NCBI RefSeq assembly: GCF_003628435.1
Contig: NZ_RBZN01000034.1
Coordinates: forward strand, 1-33,134
Reading direction: 5' to 3'
Length of the DNA stretch: 33,134 nucleotides
Source of the DNA: Ureibacillus endophyticus
GTDB taxonomy: Bacteria; Bacillota; Bacilli; Bacillales_A; Planococcaceae
Shown: one piece after another, positions 25,121-33,134 of the stretch
Position numbering within the stretch: position 1 is the first letter of the stretch
How the letters are laid out: every line of letters starts with the position of its first letter
The notes under the pieces: model-generated
What the model saw: the letters and a program-made list of their open reading frames with translations, nothing else
Databases searched by the model: none
What the model was told of the DNA's origin: nothing
Position numbers and translations under genes: made by a program

Positions 25121-26512
25121 TTATTTCAATGCTTTTATCGCTTTTTCTGCAGTATTTTTACCATTTTCAATACAAGCACCTATACCTACACCAAAATAAG
25201 AACAACCTGCAACAAAGAGGTTTGGATATTGAGAATCTAATTTGTCTAATACTACCTGCAATGTTTCATTATGGGCTAAATCATATTTCGGCATTGCGTT
25301 AATCCACTTTTCAATATTTACAACAACAGGTTTTTCTTCAATGTTCAAACTTAGCCGTATATCTTCAAGAGCAACCTTCGTTAATTCTTCATCTGTCATT
25401 GCCACAAGTTCTTCGTATTTAGGATTATTACTTTTATAGAATAAGCGTACTAATAAATTTCCATTTTCCGAAGTATGTTTCCATTTGCGACTTGTCCAAG
25501 TAGAAGCATTACAAACTAAATCACTGTTATGTGAAACGATAAACCCTGTTCCATCTGCTGGTAGCACGGCATCCGGTATATCGAATCCTAAATACATCGT
25601 GATTGCAGACCCATTTGTAAATTTCTCTAAATCAGATTCTAGCTGTTTGTCTTTTAATAGGTTACGAACAACGTTATTTGGCACGGCTAATACAACAACA
25701 TCCGTTTGAATCGATTCGCCATTGTCAAAAGTTACGTTATATCCGTTACTATTTTTCGTTACTTCTGTAGTTGCTGTATTTTTATAAAATTCTACTTCTG
25801 GTAGCATCTCTTCTAGTCGATTAATTAAAGATGATAGACCTTTTTTAAAGGAAACAAATTTTTTATTCGCTGCTTTATCAAATTGTTCTCTATTTACTTC
25901 GAACCCTTTAATAATGCTGCCATATTCATTTTTATAATCTACTAAGTACGGTAAGGTAGAAGCTAGAGATAATTGATATAAATCTCCTGAATATACACCT
26001 GCTAATACAGGGGCAATTTGCTTTTCAACAATTTCTTTACCTAAAAAATACTCTAAAAATTCGCCAATTGAATTTTCCTTAGTAAACTTTGTATTTGGCA
26101 ATTCAAAGTCCTGTAAAACTCTTTTTTTACCTTCTTCAGAAATTAATGTACTTGAATTTAATGACTCCACACTCATCGGAATTCCAAAAGTCGATCCTGC
26201 AGGAATGGCATGGAGTTCATTATTCGTATGTATGTACGATATCCCTGTCTCGTTATAAACAAGTTCAGATTCAAAATCAAGCTCTTTCACCAGTTTAAGC
26301 ACACTTGGATGGCGTGCCACCATAGAATCTGCACCCGTTTCCATAATAAACCCTTGCTCGTAAACGGTATGCATTTTCCCTCCAAGATAAGGGTTTTTCT
26401 CAGCTAATATTAAGCGAATCGCCATGTCATTTTCTTTTGCTTGTCGCTTCAAATAATACATAGTACATAATCCAGTAATACCGCCACCGATAACCACTAC
26501 AGTTTTCATCAT
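25121..26512 (-). CDS. hemY: Coproporphyrinogen III oxidase (HemY/CgoX)
   Basis: This FAD enzyme of the Gram-positive coproporphyrin-dependent haem route oxidises coproporphyrinogen III to coproporphyrin III. The 463 residues are normal for the family. The dinucleotide-binding motif VVVIGGGITGL is at the N-terminus, followed by AEKNPYLGGKMHTV. The C-terminal FAD contact NLFVAGCSYFGVGIGACIEN is present. GGGAG lies five bases before ATG 26512, and a second ATG follows directly. Unlike B. subtilis hemEHY, it stands alone here; hemE and hemH are not in the window. The adjacent HemAT-type gene also needs haem. No strong terminator was seen before the next leader. Confidence 0.93.
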   Translation of the reverse strand: MMKTVVVIGGGITGLCTMYYLKRQAKENDMAIRLILAEKNPYLGGKMHTVYEQGFIMETGADSMVARHPSVLKLVKELDFESELVYNETGISYIHTNNELHAIPAGSTFGIPMSVESLNSSTLISEEGKKRVLQDFELPNTKFTKENSIGEFLEYFLGKEIVEKQIAPVLAGVYSGDLYQLSLASTLPYLVDYKNEYGSIIKGFEVNREQFDKAANKKFVSFKKGLSSLINRLEEMLPEVEFYKNTATTEVTKNSNGYNVTFDNGESIQTDVVVLAVPNNVVRNLLKDKQLESDLEKFTNGSAITMYLGFDIPDAVLPADGTGFIVSHNSDLVCNASTWTSRKWKHTSENGNLLVRLFYKSNNPKYEELVAMTDEELTKVALEDIRLSLNIEEKPVVVNIEKWINAMPKYDLAHNETLQVVLDKLDSQYPNLFVAGCSYFGVGIGACIENGKNTAEKAIKALK

Positions 26513-26604
26513 TACAACTCCCTACACGATTCAATCTCCGTAACTATAGTATAAACGTTTTTCAACAAAAGTAACTGCTAGGTGTTTTACAATATTAAGT
26601 CAAG

Positions 26605-26643
26605 AAAGGAGGCGTCTGAAAAAAATTTTGAGACGCCTCCTTT
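26605..26643. terminator. Perfect 13-bp hairpin bordering the repeat array
   Basis: AAAGGAGGCGTCT (26605-26617) and AGACGCCTCCTTT (26631-26643) are exact inverted repeats around an A/T-rich loop. It lies upstream of hemY and directly adjoins the hairpin repeat array. The equivalent hairpin at 9801-9832 borders the same repeat, so it may belong to the module and not be an ordinary gene terminator. Confidence 0.65.
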
Positions 26644-26648
26644 GCGAC

Positions 26649-26945
26649 GAGGATGGTGGCAATTTATTGCGACCACCGCAGGAGCACATTTTCGAAGAAG
26701 AGGATGGTGGCATCTTGATGCGACCACCGCAGGAGCACATTTTTGGAGAAGAGGATGGTGGCAATTTATTGCGACCACCGCAGGAGCACAAATTTGTCCA
26801 AGGAAGCTGATATCTTAATGCAACTACAGTAGAAACACATTGTTTGAGAAGAAGATGGTGGCATTTCTAATGCGACCACCGCAGGAGCACATTATTAGGA
26901 GACGAGTATGCTTGCATCTCAATCCGATGACAGCAGAAGCACTAT
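26649..26945. repeat. Dispersed hairpin repeat, locus 2: six tandem units of about 51 bp
   Basis: Units start at about 26649, 26700, 26751, 26802, 26851 and 26904. The core is GAGGATGGTGG, a variable inner stem, CGACCACCGCAGGAGCACA, and a short spacer. Outer arms GGTGG and CCACC are constant. Inner arms are CAAT/ATTG (units 1 and 3), CATC/GATG (unit 2) and CATT/AATG (unit 5), so pairing is kept by paired changes. Units 4 and 6 are decayed. It fills the gap between hemY and the HemAT-type gene; the copies at 9.7 and 31.5 kb are on the opposite strand. Confidence 0.85.
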
Positions 26946-26961
26946 ATCCTTTACAAAGAAA

Positions 26962-26998
26962 AGCTGTGTTAAAAGTCATTTGCACTTTTAACACAGCT
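26962..26998 (-). terminator. Terminator of the HemAT-type gene
   Basis: AGCTGTGTTAAAAGT (26962-26976) and ACTTTTAACACAGCT (26984-26998) form a perfect 15-bp stem; the minus strand continues TTTCTTTG. It follows the stop at 27009 by ten bases. Confidence 0.85.
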
Positions 26999-27008
26999 CT
27001 CGATATAT

Positions 27009-28298
27009 CTAATTTAAATCCTTTGCAATCAATGCCAAATTATCTGCTGAGCTCGTTACTTCCTCAAAGGTCATGCACAACTCACTAATCACACTGTGTA
27101 AATGGTGTATTTCATGTTTAATTATCTCATTATGAACTTTAGACTCTTGCATGACCGTTAATATTTGTGAAAACTGCTCCTCTGTATCATTCATACTTTT
27201 TTCTCCACACTGAACTTCCTCTTGTATTCGTTTTAATGATTCTGCAAGATTCGTTGTATGCTCTTTGTTACTCTTTAAGAGCATTTCTACTGATAGTGTC
27301 GAGTCCTTCGTTTGATCCGCTAACTTTCTAACCTCTGCTGCAACTACACTAAATCCTCTACCATGCTCTCCTGCTCTCGCTGCCTCAATTGAAGCATTAA
27401 GAGATAGTAGATTCGTTTGGTCTGCTATCGTTGTTACGATACTAATTATCTTTTCCATTTCATCTGAAACCTTCAATAGTTTCTCAATGTTTGAAGATAT
27501 GTCATCAACAGTATCTCGAATGTTTAACATATTCTCATGTTGATGTTGAATTTTTATCTTACCATCAGCCGCTTTGACTTCAGTTAAATTCGATAACTCT
27601 GCTGTTTTCAATGCAGTATTTGTGATTTCCTCAGATTGATCATTGATTTGATTAAAAGTAACGTTTGTTTGCTCAGAAATTGCAGCTAAACTTGCAGCAG
27701 ATTGAATAATCGATTGACTGATTTGTTGCTTTTGATTATCAATATCTGCCTTCAATTGTTCTATAGCATTTTCATATTCTTCTAAAACAAGTTGTTGTTC
27801 AAGATTGCAAATCTTTGATACAGCTCGAATTAAATTCATTTGATCAGTTGGATTGCTTATATTTTTTTCAATGATATCTATAAAGGTGACTAATAAATTC
27901 TGAAATGCAGCTATATACCATTTTGTTTTTAAACCAATCCGTACGTGGACTTGCGCAATCCGTTTCCGTTTTTCTAGATAACTTCTATCTATTTTCCCTT
28001 CAAATAGCTCTATTAGATGTTTTCTAAGAGTAATTTTTAATCTGTCCATTGAGCTATTTTCATTAATTATTTTAATCAAATAATCTTCCACATAGAGCGC
28101 ATCATAAAATTGATCAACAATTTCATAAATATCTTTTTCAATATAAGGTTTTAATACCACTAAATATTTCAAATCTTGTTCCGTTAAATTGATCATTTTA
28201 ACTTGTTTTTTGTATTTAGGTTTATATGAAACATCTAATTCGACGATAATATTATCTAAACTGATCCGAGCTGATTTTTCGTGTTTCTTAAAGAACAT
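27009..28298 (-). CDS. hemAT: HemAT-type globin-coupled aerotaxis receptor
   Basis: This soluble chemoreceptor lacks membrane helices and a HAMP domain. Residues about 1-180 form a sensor globin, with the likely proximal His in [17 protein letters not shown] (His118). The rest is a coiled-coil MCP signalling domain with the hairpin tip [20 protein letters not shown] and [13 protein letters not shown] (about 291-328). The length of 429 matches B. subtilis HemAT (432), which binds O2 through haem and signals to CheA. ATG 28298 is preferred (AGGGG nine bases before); the frame opens six codons earlier at TTG. A perfect terminator follows. It is alone, with no che genes nearby. Confidence 0.9.
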   Translation of the reverse strand: MFFKKHEKSARISLDNIIVELDVSYKPKYKKQVKMINLTEQDLKYLVVLKPYIEKDIYEIVDQFYDALYVEDYLIKIINENSSMDRLKITLRKHLIELFEGKIDRSYLEKRKRIAQVHVRIGLKTKWYIAAFQNLLVTFIDIIEKNISNPTDQMNLIRAVSKICNLEQQLVLEEYENAIEQLKADIDNQKQQISQSIIQSAASLAAISEQTNVTFNQINDQSEEITNTALKTAELSNLTEVKAADGKIKIQHQHENMLNIRDTVDDISSNIEKLLKVSDEMEKIISIVTTIADQTNLLSLNASIEAARAGEHGRGFSVVAAEVRKLADQTKDSTLSVEMLLKSNKEHTTNLAESLKRIQEEVQCGEKSMNDTEEQFSQILTVMQESKVHNEIIKHEIHHLHSVISELCMTFEEVTSSADNLALIAKDLN

Positions 28299-28440
28299 TC
28301 CTTGCTTCCCCTCCAATAATTACTATTCATATATACCTAATACTTTTGTACAATAAACCTAAGTCCTAATTATATATGCCACTTTTTTGGAATATATCAC
28401 CTTCGAATGATATTATAGTATAAAATTCTCCTAAAATTTG

Positions 28441-28500
28441 TAAATAAAAAAATAAAAACAGAGTGTCGACAAAGCCGAATTTGACTTTGTTGCACTCTGT
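28441..28500 (-). terminator. Terminator of the Sel1-repeat gene
   Basis: ACAGAGTG (28458-28465) pairs with CACTCTGT (28493-28500) and ACAAAG with CTTTGT inside it. The minus strand then runs TTTTTATTTTTTTATTT. Confidence 0.8.
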
Positions 28501-28515
28501 AAAAAATTAAAATAA

Positions 28516-29388
28516 TTACTCTGTAAAATCCATTTGAGCCATTGCAGATTTTCTCCACTTCGCTGCCTCTTTTAAATCCTTGGGTACATCAATTCCATAT
28601 TCATAAATTTTAGCAATATTCAGTTTAGCTTGGGAGTCCCCAAGAAGGGCGGCTCGTTTATAATAATAAAGCGCTTTTTTCCCATTTCTAGAAACCCCAA
28701 TGCCATTTTCATATAAGAATCCTAAGTTATAAATTGAGTCAATATGTTGAGATGCAGCAGCGTTCTGAAACCATTCAAGAGCAAGGGAGATATTTTTCTC
28801 TTGTCCTAATATCCCATCTAAATAAATTGTACCTACCCGATATTGAGCATCATCATATCCACCTTCTGCAGATTTCAAATAATATTGAAAGGCTTTTTGT
28901 TGGTTTAATGGAATTCCTATACCTTGTTCATACATAATTCCTAGTGTAAACATGGCTTCCACTACATTTTGCTCTGCTGCTTTTTCAAACCAATACAATG
29001 CTTCCTTTTCGTTAACTGGTACACCTTCACCATTCAGATACATATCCGCTAAATTATTAGCTGCATCAGCATGACCATTTTCAGCCGCTTCTTTATAGAG
29101 GCGAAAAGCTTCTTCATAATCCTCTTCTACACCTAGACCTTCAAAGTAACAGTTTGCCAATTCATAGTTAGCATTCTGATTACCTAACTTAGAAGCTTCT
29201 TTATACCAAATTACTGCAGCATTAAAATCCCCCCATAAACGGTAAATATGAGCGATCTCAATCATCGCTTCACTATCCGCGTTTACTGCAAGGTCATAGA
29301 GTTTAATAGCCTCTTCTATCTCATTTTCATTAAACAATTCAATATGTTCATATAATAATTGTATAAATTCATTATTCTCATTGCGCAA
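28516..29388 (-). CDS. Sel1-like repeat (TPR-type) protein
   Basis: The 290 residues consist of about six to seven Sel1-like repeats of about 36 residues each. They are recognisable by A-x(2)-L-x(2)-MY-x-GxGV and AxxWFxKAAE patterns, for example NNLADMYLNGEGVPVNEKEA and TLGIMYEQGIGIPLNQQKA. Such solenoids bind other proteins. There is no signal peptide or membrane helix, so it should be cytosolic. The frame starts at TTG 29388 (LRNENNEF if read literally), with AAAGGTG about ten bases upstream; the next in-frame Met is about 36 codons later, so a TTG start is likely. It follows the LysR gene by 41 bases with no terminator between and may be co-transcribed. The partner is unknown. Confidence 0.82.
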   Translation of the reverse strand: MRNENNEFIQLLYEHIELFNENEIEEAIKLYDLAVNADSEAMIEIAHIYRLWGDFNAAVIWYKEASKLGNQNANYELANCYFEGLGVEEDYEEAFRLYKEAAENGHADAANNLADMYLNGEGVPVNEKEALYWFEKAAEQNVVEAMFTLGIMYEQGIGIPLNQQKAFQYYLKSAEGGYDDAQYRVGTIYLDGILGQEKNISLALEWFQNAAASQHIDSIYNLGFLYENGIGVSRNGKKALYYYKRAALLGDSQAKLNIAKIYEYGIDVPKDLKEAAKWRKSAMAQMDFTE

Positions 29389-29428
29389 AGTTATCTACAC
29401 CTTTTTGATTAAATAGTTCAAAACATTG

Positions 29429-30313
29429 TTATTTCTCTTTAAAATTTTCTACTAAATAATCGATAAATTGATTTGCTACAGGAGATAGGTAACGATGCCC
29501 TGCCCAAGAAACACCGATTTTTCTTTCGCAGATTGGGTCGCTTACACGGATTTTACAAACGTTATATTCATTTATACCTTTTATACTAGGAATCAACGAA
29601 ACCCCTAAACCAGCACCAACGAATCCAGCAACTGTATGCATTTCTTCTCCTGCAAACTTTGTATTCGTTGTTATCCCAACTTGCTTTAAAAAGCTATCAA
29701 CAATTTGACGAAGAGCATTTCCCTTTTTAATAGAAATAAAAGGCTCATCTTTAATTTCCTCAAGTCTAATTGATTCCTTCGATGCAAAACGATGATTTTT
29801 TGGAACAATTACAAATAATTCTTCACTCCATAATTCAATCCATTCAATTCTCATATTTTTTGATTCAATTCGTTGTGATAAACATAAATCAATACTGCCT
29901 TCTTCTAATCCCTTCAATAAATTATAAGAAGACGCTTGTGTTAAAGAAAATCTCATGTTGGGATATTTTTTTGGAACTTTTGCCATCAGTTCAGGGACCA
30001 CTTCCATACCTAAACTATGAATAAATCCAAGAGATACTTCCCCATACCCAGGCAACACTAGGCCACCAATCTCTTCTTGTGCTTTTTCAAACTCATTAAG
30101 TATGACGTCAACACTTTCAAGGAATATTTTGCCATATCGATTTAGGAAAATTGAACGTCCTTGCCGATCAAAGAGAGGCACTCCAATTTTTGCTTCTATA
30201 TTTGAAATTGATTTACTTAACGCAGGTTGTGAAATATTCAATTCCTCAGCTGCTTGAGTCATATGTTGCAACTCTGCAACGACTTTAAAATATTCCAGTG
30301 CTTGGATTTCCAT
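29429..30313 (-). CDS. LysR-family transcriptional regulator
   Basis: The 294 residues have the N-terminal winged helix-turn-helix of LysR proteins (MEIQALEYFKVVAEL... AAEELNISQPALSKSISNIE) and a two-lobed effector-binding domain from about residue 90. ATG 30313 has AGAGG about eight bases upstream; the frame extends eight codons further without a site. It is divergent from the carboxylesterase gene across a 200-base gap that contains a LysR-like inverted repeat, the usual arrangement in which the regulator controls itself and the neighbour. The inducer cannot be told from sequence. Confidence 0.9.
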   Translation of the reverse strand: MEIQALEYFKVVAELQHMTQAAEELNISQPALSKSISNIEAKIGVPLFDRQGRSIFLNRYGKIFLESVDVILNEFEKAQEEIGGLVLPGYGEVSLGFIHSLGMEVVPELMAKVPKKYPNMRFSLTQASSYNLLKGLEEGSIDLCLSQRIESKNMRIEWIELWSEELFVIVPKNHRFASKESIRLEEIKDEPFISIKKGNALRQIVDSFLKQVGITTNTKFAGEEMHTVAGFVGAGLGVSLIPSIKGINEYNVCKIRVSDPICERKIGVSWAGHRYLSPVANQFIDYLVENFKEK

Positions 30314-30387
30314 TATTACAATTACCTCTCTCTTCAATTGATAACTTTTTGTAATGATATCGATAAAAACAATAAATTGTACTCATG

Positions 30388-30403
30388 TATAGTTAACACT
30401 ATA
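30388..30403. promoter_or_regulatory. Candidate LysR operator in the divergent intergenic region
   Basis: TATAGT and ACTATA are perfect 6-base arms around TAAC. LysR sites are short dyads of the T-N11-A type, which this fits. It lies 75 bases upstream of the regulator's start. Confidence 0.4.
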
Positions 30404-30515
30404 ATAAGCTTAAATATCAGTTTTGCATACCAAATTTCCTTTTAAAAAACAATATATATTTTAAATTTTTAGAAAGTTTGTCACAATTATAATAGTGAGA
30501 AGGAGTCAATATAAA

Positions 30516-31262
30516 ATGAAAATCATTCCGCCAAAACCATTTACAATTGAGAAAGGTAACCGCGCCGTTCTTTTACTTCATGGTTTTACAGGAAATACGA
30601 ACGATGTTAAACGATTAGGTAGATTTTTATCTGAACGCAACTATACAGTTCATGCACCATTATATAAAGGTCATGGTGGAGACCCAAAAGATTTAATTGA
30701 AACAGATCCAATTGAATGGTGGAATAGTGTATTAGAAGGTTATGATTACCTTCGTAATAAAGGTTTTGATGAGATTGCTGTTGCAGGAGTTTCACTAGGT
30801 GGTATTTTCTCATTAAGATTAGGTGAAGAACGTCCTACAAAAGCTATTGTCGCGATGAGTGCACCTGCATTAGCGAAAAATACTGACAGTTTACAAGAGC
30901 GAATTATCGATTATACGATTAAATATAAAAAGTTATCTGGTACTTTTAATGAGCAAGAAGATCAACCACAAGAAATTGCAAAAAAATATGTAATGCCTAA
31001 ATTATCTTACTTGCAAGGTATCATTAATGATACAAGTGCTAAATTACAAACAATTCAAACTCCAGTCCACATTTTACGTGGTCTACGTGATGACGAATAT
31101 TACTGCGAAAGTGCAGACCTTATTTATAACTCTGTCAAATCACGTATTAAATCAGTAAAAAGCTTTATTAACTCAGGACATATTTTAACTCTTGACCAAG
31201 AGAAAGAATTAGTCTTCGAAGAAATTTATCATTTCTTTGAAGGATTGAAATGGAAAGAGTAA
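30516..31262 (+). CDS. Carboxylesterase of the Est30/YvaK family
   Basis: This alpha/beta hydrolase of 248 residues (from ATG 30516, with AGGAG ten bases upstream) aligns along its length with Geobacillus Est30. The start KIIPPKPF, the oxyanion strand LLLHGFTGN, the nucleophile elbow GVSLGG (Ser93), the acid in RGLRDDEYY (Asp192 or Asp193) and SGHILTLDQEK (His222) are all present. The family hydrolyses short-chain esters in the cytosol. In B. subtilis yvaK lies with secG and rnr; here it is alone and divergent from a LysR regulator. A TATAAT at 30488-30493 is close upstream but would place the start of transcription very near the ribosome binding site. Confidence 0.92.
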   Translation: MKIIPPKPFTIEKGNRAVLLLHGFTGNTNDVKRLGRFLSERNYTVHAPLYKGHGGDPKDLIETDPIEWWNSVLEGYDYLRNKGFDEIAVAGVSLGGIFSLRLGEERPTKAIVAMSAPALAKNTDSLQERIIDYTIKYKKLSGTFNEQEDQPQEIAKKYVMPKLSYLQGIINDTSAKLQTIQTPVHILRGLRDDEYYCESADLIYNSVKSRIKSVKSFINSGHILTLDQEKELVFEEIYHFFEGLKWKE

Positions 31263-31315
31263 ACTTTTTTCAAATTATTGATATAAAATTTGAAAAACAT
31301 GTCCATATTATTAAT

Positions 31316-31465
31316 GTATCCCCTAGCAAATTAAATGCAACGAAGGCATAGCCGTAAGTTGCAGATTCCCCAATTTGCTATAAAATATATGTCCTAGTGA
31401 CATACATCCCTTTTAAAAACAAGTTGCAATTATGATCCCCGTCATAATTTGCAACTTGTTTTTTT
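31316..31465 (+). ncRNA. Structured RNA with repeated UCCCC motifs and a strong terminator
   Basis: Between the esterase stop and the next terminator lies a nested stem: TAGCAAATT (31324-31332) with AATTTGCTA (31372-31380), then TGCAAC with GTTGCA, then GGC with GCC. A small hairpin follows, TATGTC/GACATA (31388-31404). Last is a long terminator stem (31418-31435 with 31442-31460) ending in seven T. TCCCC occurs three times in unpaired places: just before the first stem, in its internal loop (31367-31371) and in the terminator loop (31436-31440). It is either the 3' end of the esterase transcript or a separate small RNA; no clear promoter was seen. Confidence 0.5.
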
Positions 31466-31473
31466 GTGCTTAA

Positions 31474-31512
31474 ATTAAAAAATTGTCCAGTAAGTAGAAC
31501 TTTACTGGACAA
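31474..31512 (-). terminator. Terminator of the SLH-domain lipase gene
   Basis: TTGTCCAGTAA (31483-31493) pairs with TTTACTGGACAA (31501-31512). The minus strand continues TTTTTTAATTT. It is closely related to the hairpin at 9645-9679. Confidence 0.85.
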
Positions 31513-31532
31513 CCTTCTTTTCATGTAAAGTA

Positions 31533-31578
31533 ATGCTCCTGTGGTAGTTGAAATAAATTCCCACTATCCTCGTCACAA
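31533..31578. repeat. Dispersed hairpin repeat, locus 3 (single copy)
   Basis: ATGCTCCTGTGGTAGTTG, then AAATAAATTC, then CCACTATCCTCGTCACAA matches the copy at 9751-9796 in the same orientation. It lies between the SLH lipase stop and its terminator. A further short hairpin-like stretch (TAAGCGAAGCGAGTTAC, about 31592-31608) follows. Confidence 0.75.
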
Positions 31579-31639
31579 TTTATCTGTGACGTAAGCGAAG
31601 CGAGTTACAATGGGAGTGATGGACATCCTTGCATTACAA

Positions 31640-32989
31640 TTAATTTTCAGCTAATGATAAAAATGTCCAAATCACTGTTGCAGCTTCAGCTCGTGTAACT
31701 GCTTTTGACGGACTAAACTTACCATTTTTCTCTTGATTGAAACCAAGCTCATGTAAAAGAGCAATAGCATTTTGTGTCTCAGCGTCTAATTTCGCGATGT
31801 CCGAATATGGCGCTTTCTTTTCAGGTACATAAGCTTGTCCTGAAACAGCTGTATATGCACGAGATACCATTAATGCAAATTGTGCACGCGTCACTTTATC
31901 TTCAGGTTTTAAATAGCCATTATACCCTTTAACTAAACCGATACTCGCAGCCTTTGCTACATCCATTTTAATTTCATGTGGATAATCTCCAACATCAGCG
32001 AATGGCATGTCCAAAACATCCGGTAATTCTAAGCTACGGATAATCGTTGAAACCGTCTCAACACGAGTAAGAGCTTGATCTGGTTTAAAAGTACTGTCTT
32101 CATAGCCAGCCATAATACCAGCTGCAACAACATCTTTTATATATTGTTCTGCCCAGTGCCCTTCGATATCTGTTAATATCACTTCTTCTTCAGCTAAAGA
32201 TAATAACGCTTCAAAGAATCGATCTGCAACAACTTGATAACCTTCAGCACTCAAATGAATATTTTCCGGATTTGGAAGATATTTCGCCTCATCTGCTGCA
32301 ATTGCTGATGCAACATCAACAAAGTGTGCTCCGTTAGCTGTAGCTATTTGTTTAACAGCACCATCTAATGTTTTAACTAATAATGATAACTGTTGTTTAT
32401 AGTTTTCTAACGTCGGGAATGGATTATAGTAACCCATTACAAAAATCTCAACATCCGGATTCAGTTGTTTTAAATTAGTTAAAATCGCATGGTAATTTTC
32501 ACCTGATGCTTTAATACCAGCAGTTACAGCTGCCATGTCAATATTAATTTTGCCTTCTTGATCTGGTTTTACAAATGATAGTACGTCATTTGCACCAATA
32601 CTAATTGTAATGATATCTGCTTCTTTTACAGCAGTTACAATATCAATCTCTTCCTTTTGTATACCTTCTAAATTAATAACTGATTTTGAAACATTGTTTT
32701 TCAAGTCATTTAATAAATCTGTAGTTTTATAACCTGGGACTGCAAAGCCTTTATTATAGCTTTTTAACCCCTCAACTTCTTTTAGTGAAAGAGCAAAATA
32801 ATCTGCATATCCTTTCGCTAGTTCACCTTTTTCATTAATTCCGGCTGCCAGTGAATCTCCTAAGGCTAAATAATTTAACTGTAAATCTTCGTTACTTTCC
32901 AATTCATCAGCACTTACTGTAACTGGAATAATTAAAGTTAAAGCAAGTAAGAACGCAAATAGCATTTTAAATCTTTTCTTATACTGCAT
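31640..32989 (-). CDS. Secreted SGNH/GDSL hydrolase with three C-terminal SLH domains
   Basis: The 449 residues start with a signal peptide (cleavage probably after VSA27). An SGNH hydrolase domain follows: LALGDSLAAG (Ser46), the block II Gly in GFAVPGY, IGANDV (Asn134) and IHLSAEGY (His245). The position three before that His, usually Asp, is Glu242 (PENIH). From about 272 there are three SLH modules (about 272-316, 329-378 and 393-444) with FKPDQALTRVE, LKPEDKVTRAQF and FSPSKAVTRAEA, which bind pyruvylated wall polysaccharide. The protein is therefore a surface-anchored esterase or lipase; its substrate is unknown. GGAGG lies seven bases before ATG 32989. Its 3' region carries a dispersed repeat and terminator. 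Confidence 0.9.
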   Translation of the reverse strand: MQYKKRFKMLFAFLLALTLIIPVTVSADELESNEDLQLNYLALGDSLAAGINEKGELAKGYADYFALSLKEVEGLKSYNKGFAVPGYKTTDLLNDLKNNVSKSVINLEGIQKEEIDIVTAVKEADIITISIGANDVLSFVKPDQEGKINIDMAAVTAGIKASGENYHAILTNLKQLNPDVEIFVMGYYNPFPTLENYKQQLSLLVKTLDGAVKQIATANGAHFVDVASAIAADEAKYLPNPENIHLSAEGYQVVADRFFEALLSLAEEEVILTDIEGHWAEQYIKDVVAAGIMAGYEDSTFKPDQALTRVETVSTIIRSLELPDVLDMPFADVGDYPHEIKMDVAKAASIGLVKGYNGYLKPEDKVTRAQFALMVSRAYTAVSGQAYVPEKKAPYSDIAKLDAETQNAIALLHELGFNQEKNGKFSPSKAVTRAEAATVIWTFLSLAEN

Positions 32990-33134
32990 TTATTCCCCTC
33001 CCTATCTATAGAACGTATTGTCAAAACTTATATATATAAATCGCTAATAATCGTTGGTTTTATAGTCTTTTACGCAAAAAAACTTGCCACCCCCTGGATT
33101 TTGGTGTTAGTTGAGGTTACCACACACAAAACTA

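Noticed and set aside
26582-26818. Overlapping open frames on both strands of the 26.6 kb repeat (for example repeated RRGWWQFIATTAGAH).
   Set aside because: The 51-base period is a multiple of three, so any open unit stays open in several frames. The conservation is in DNA pairing arms, not in codons, and units 4 and 6 break the pattern; no ribosome binding site fits.
26649-26945. CRISPR array.
   Set aside because: The whole 51-base period is conserved, including what would be spacers. Units decay gradually and there are no cas genes.
33061-33134. Possible end of another insertion sequence (GGTTACCACACACAAAACTA at the window edge).
   Set aside because: The stretch vaguely resembles ISL3-type ends, but no transposase codons or inverted repeat partner are visible in 74 bases, so no call is made. 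I see no gene in it.

Overview
The window is AT-rich DNA from a low-GC Gram-positive bacterium of the order Bacillales. Three things point to the Bacillus/Lysinibacillus/Solibacillus side: the block moxR - DUF58 - transglutaminase - guaA (the B. subtilis yeaC-yeaD-yebA-guaA order), the des-desK-desR cluster, and an SLH-anchored surface protein. Placement in Planococcaceae is an inference from gene content and repeats, not a proven taxonomic call. Most genes are chromosomal housekeeping genes on the minus strand. No rRNA, tRNA or CRISPR array was seen.

Left end (1-3100): the last 27 codons of an istB gene and the right end of an IS21-family element abut the C-terminal half of an AlgI-like MBOAT acyltransferase. 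An SGNH-fold partner protein follows, then a terminator. Next come a frameshifted remnant of a chemotaxis receptor, a small unknown gene and a truncated tyrosine-recombinase N-terminus. A second, diverged copy of the guaA 3' end lies between that recombinase remnant and guaA, which marks an old integration site.

3073-9165: guaA sits behind a guanine-type riboswitch and terminator, downstream of the moxR/DUF58/transglutaminase operon, whose genes overlap by 4 bases. 9166-13300: a repeat-rich intergenic region, a solitary NosL-like lipoprotein, a small basic unknown protein, and the NAD salvage pair pncB-nadE. 13455-16185 (plus strand): a probable C-rich small RNA, a FetAB-type ABC exporter pair and a proline dehydrogenase with an unusual hydrophobic tail.

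16216-19088: the membrane-fluidity system of Delta5-type desaturase, DesK and DesR, with a palindromic operator candidate upstream. 19560-25090: a methionine operon (yitJ-like bifunctional gene plus metH) behind a SAM-I riboswitch. 25121-33134: coproporphyrinogen oxidase, a HemAT-type globin-coupled receptor, a Sel1-repeat protein, a LysR regulator divergent from an Est30-like carboxylesterase, a structured RNA with several UCCCC motifs, and a secreted SGNH hydrolase with three SLH domains.

The most novel signals are (i) a dispersed, locally tandem hairpin repeat at three loci (9.7, 26.7 and 31.5 kb) whose inner stem changes by compensatory substitutions; (ii) two candidate C-rich regulatory RNAs; (iii) the decayed integration site at the end of guaA; and (iv) a 52-bp tandem repeat family at 9.3 and 19.4 kb.
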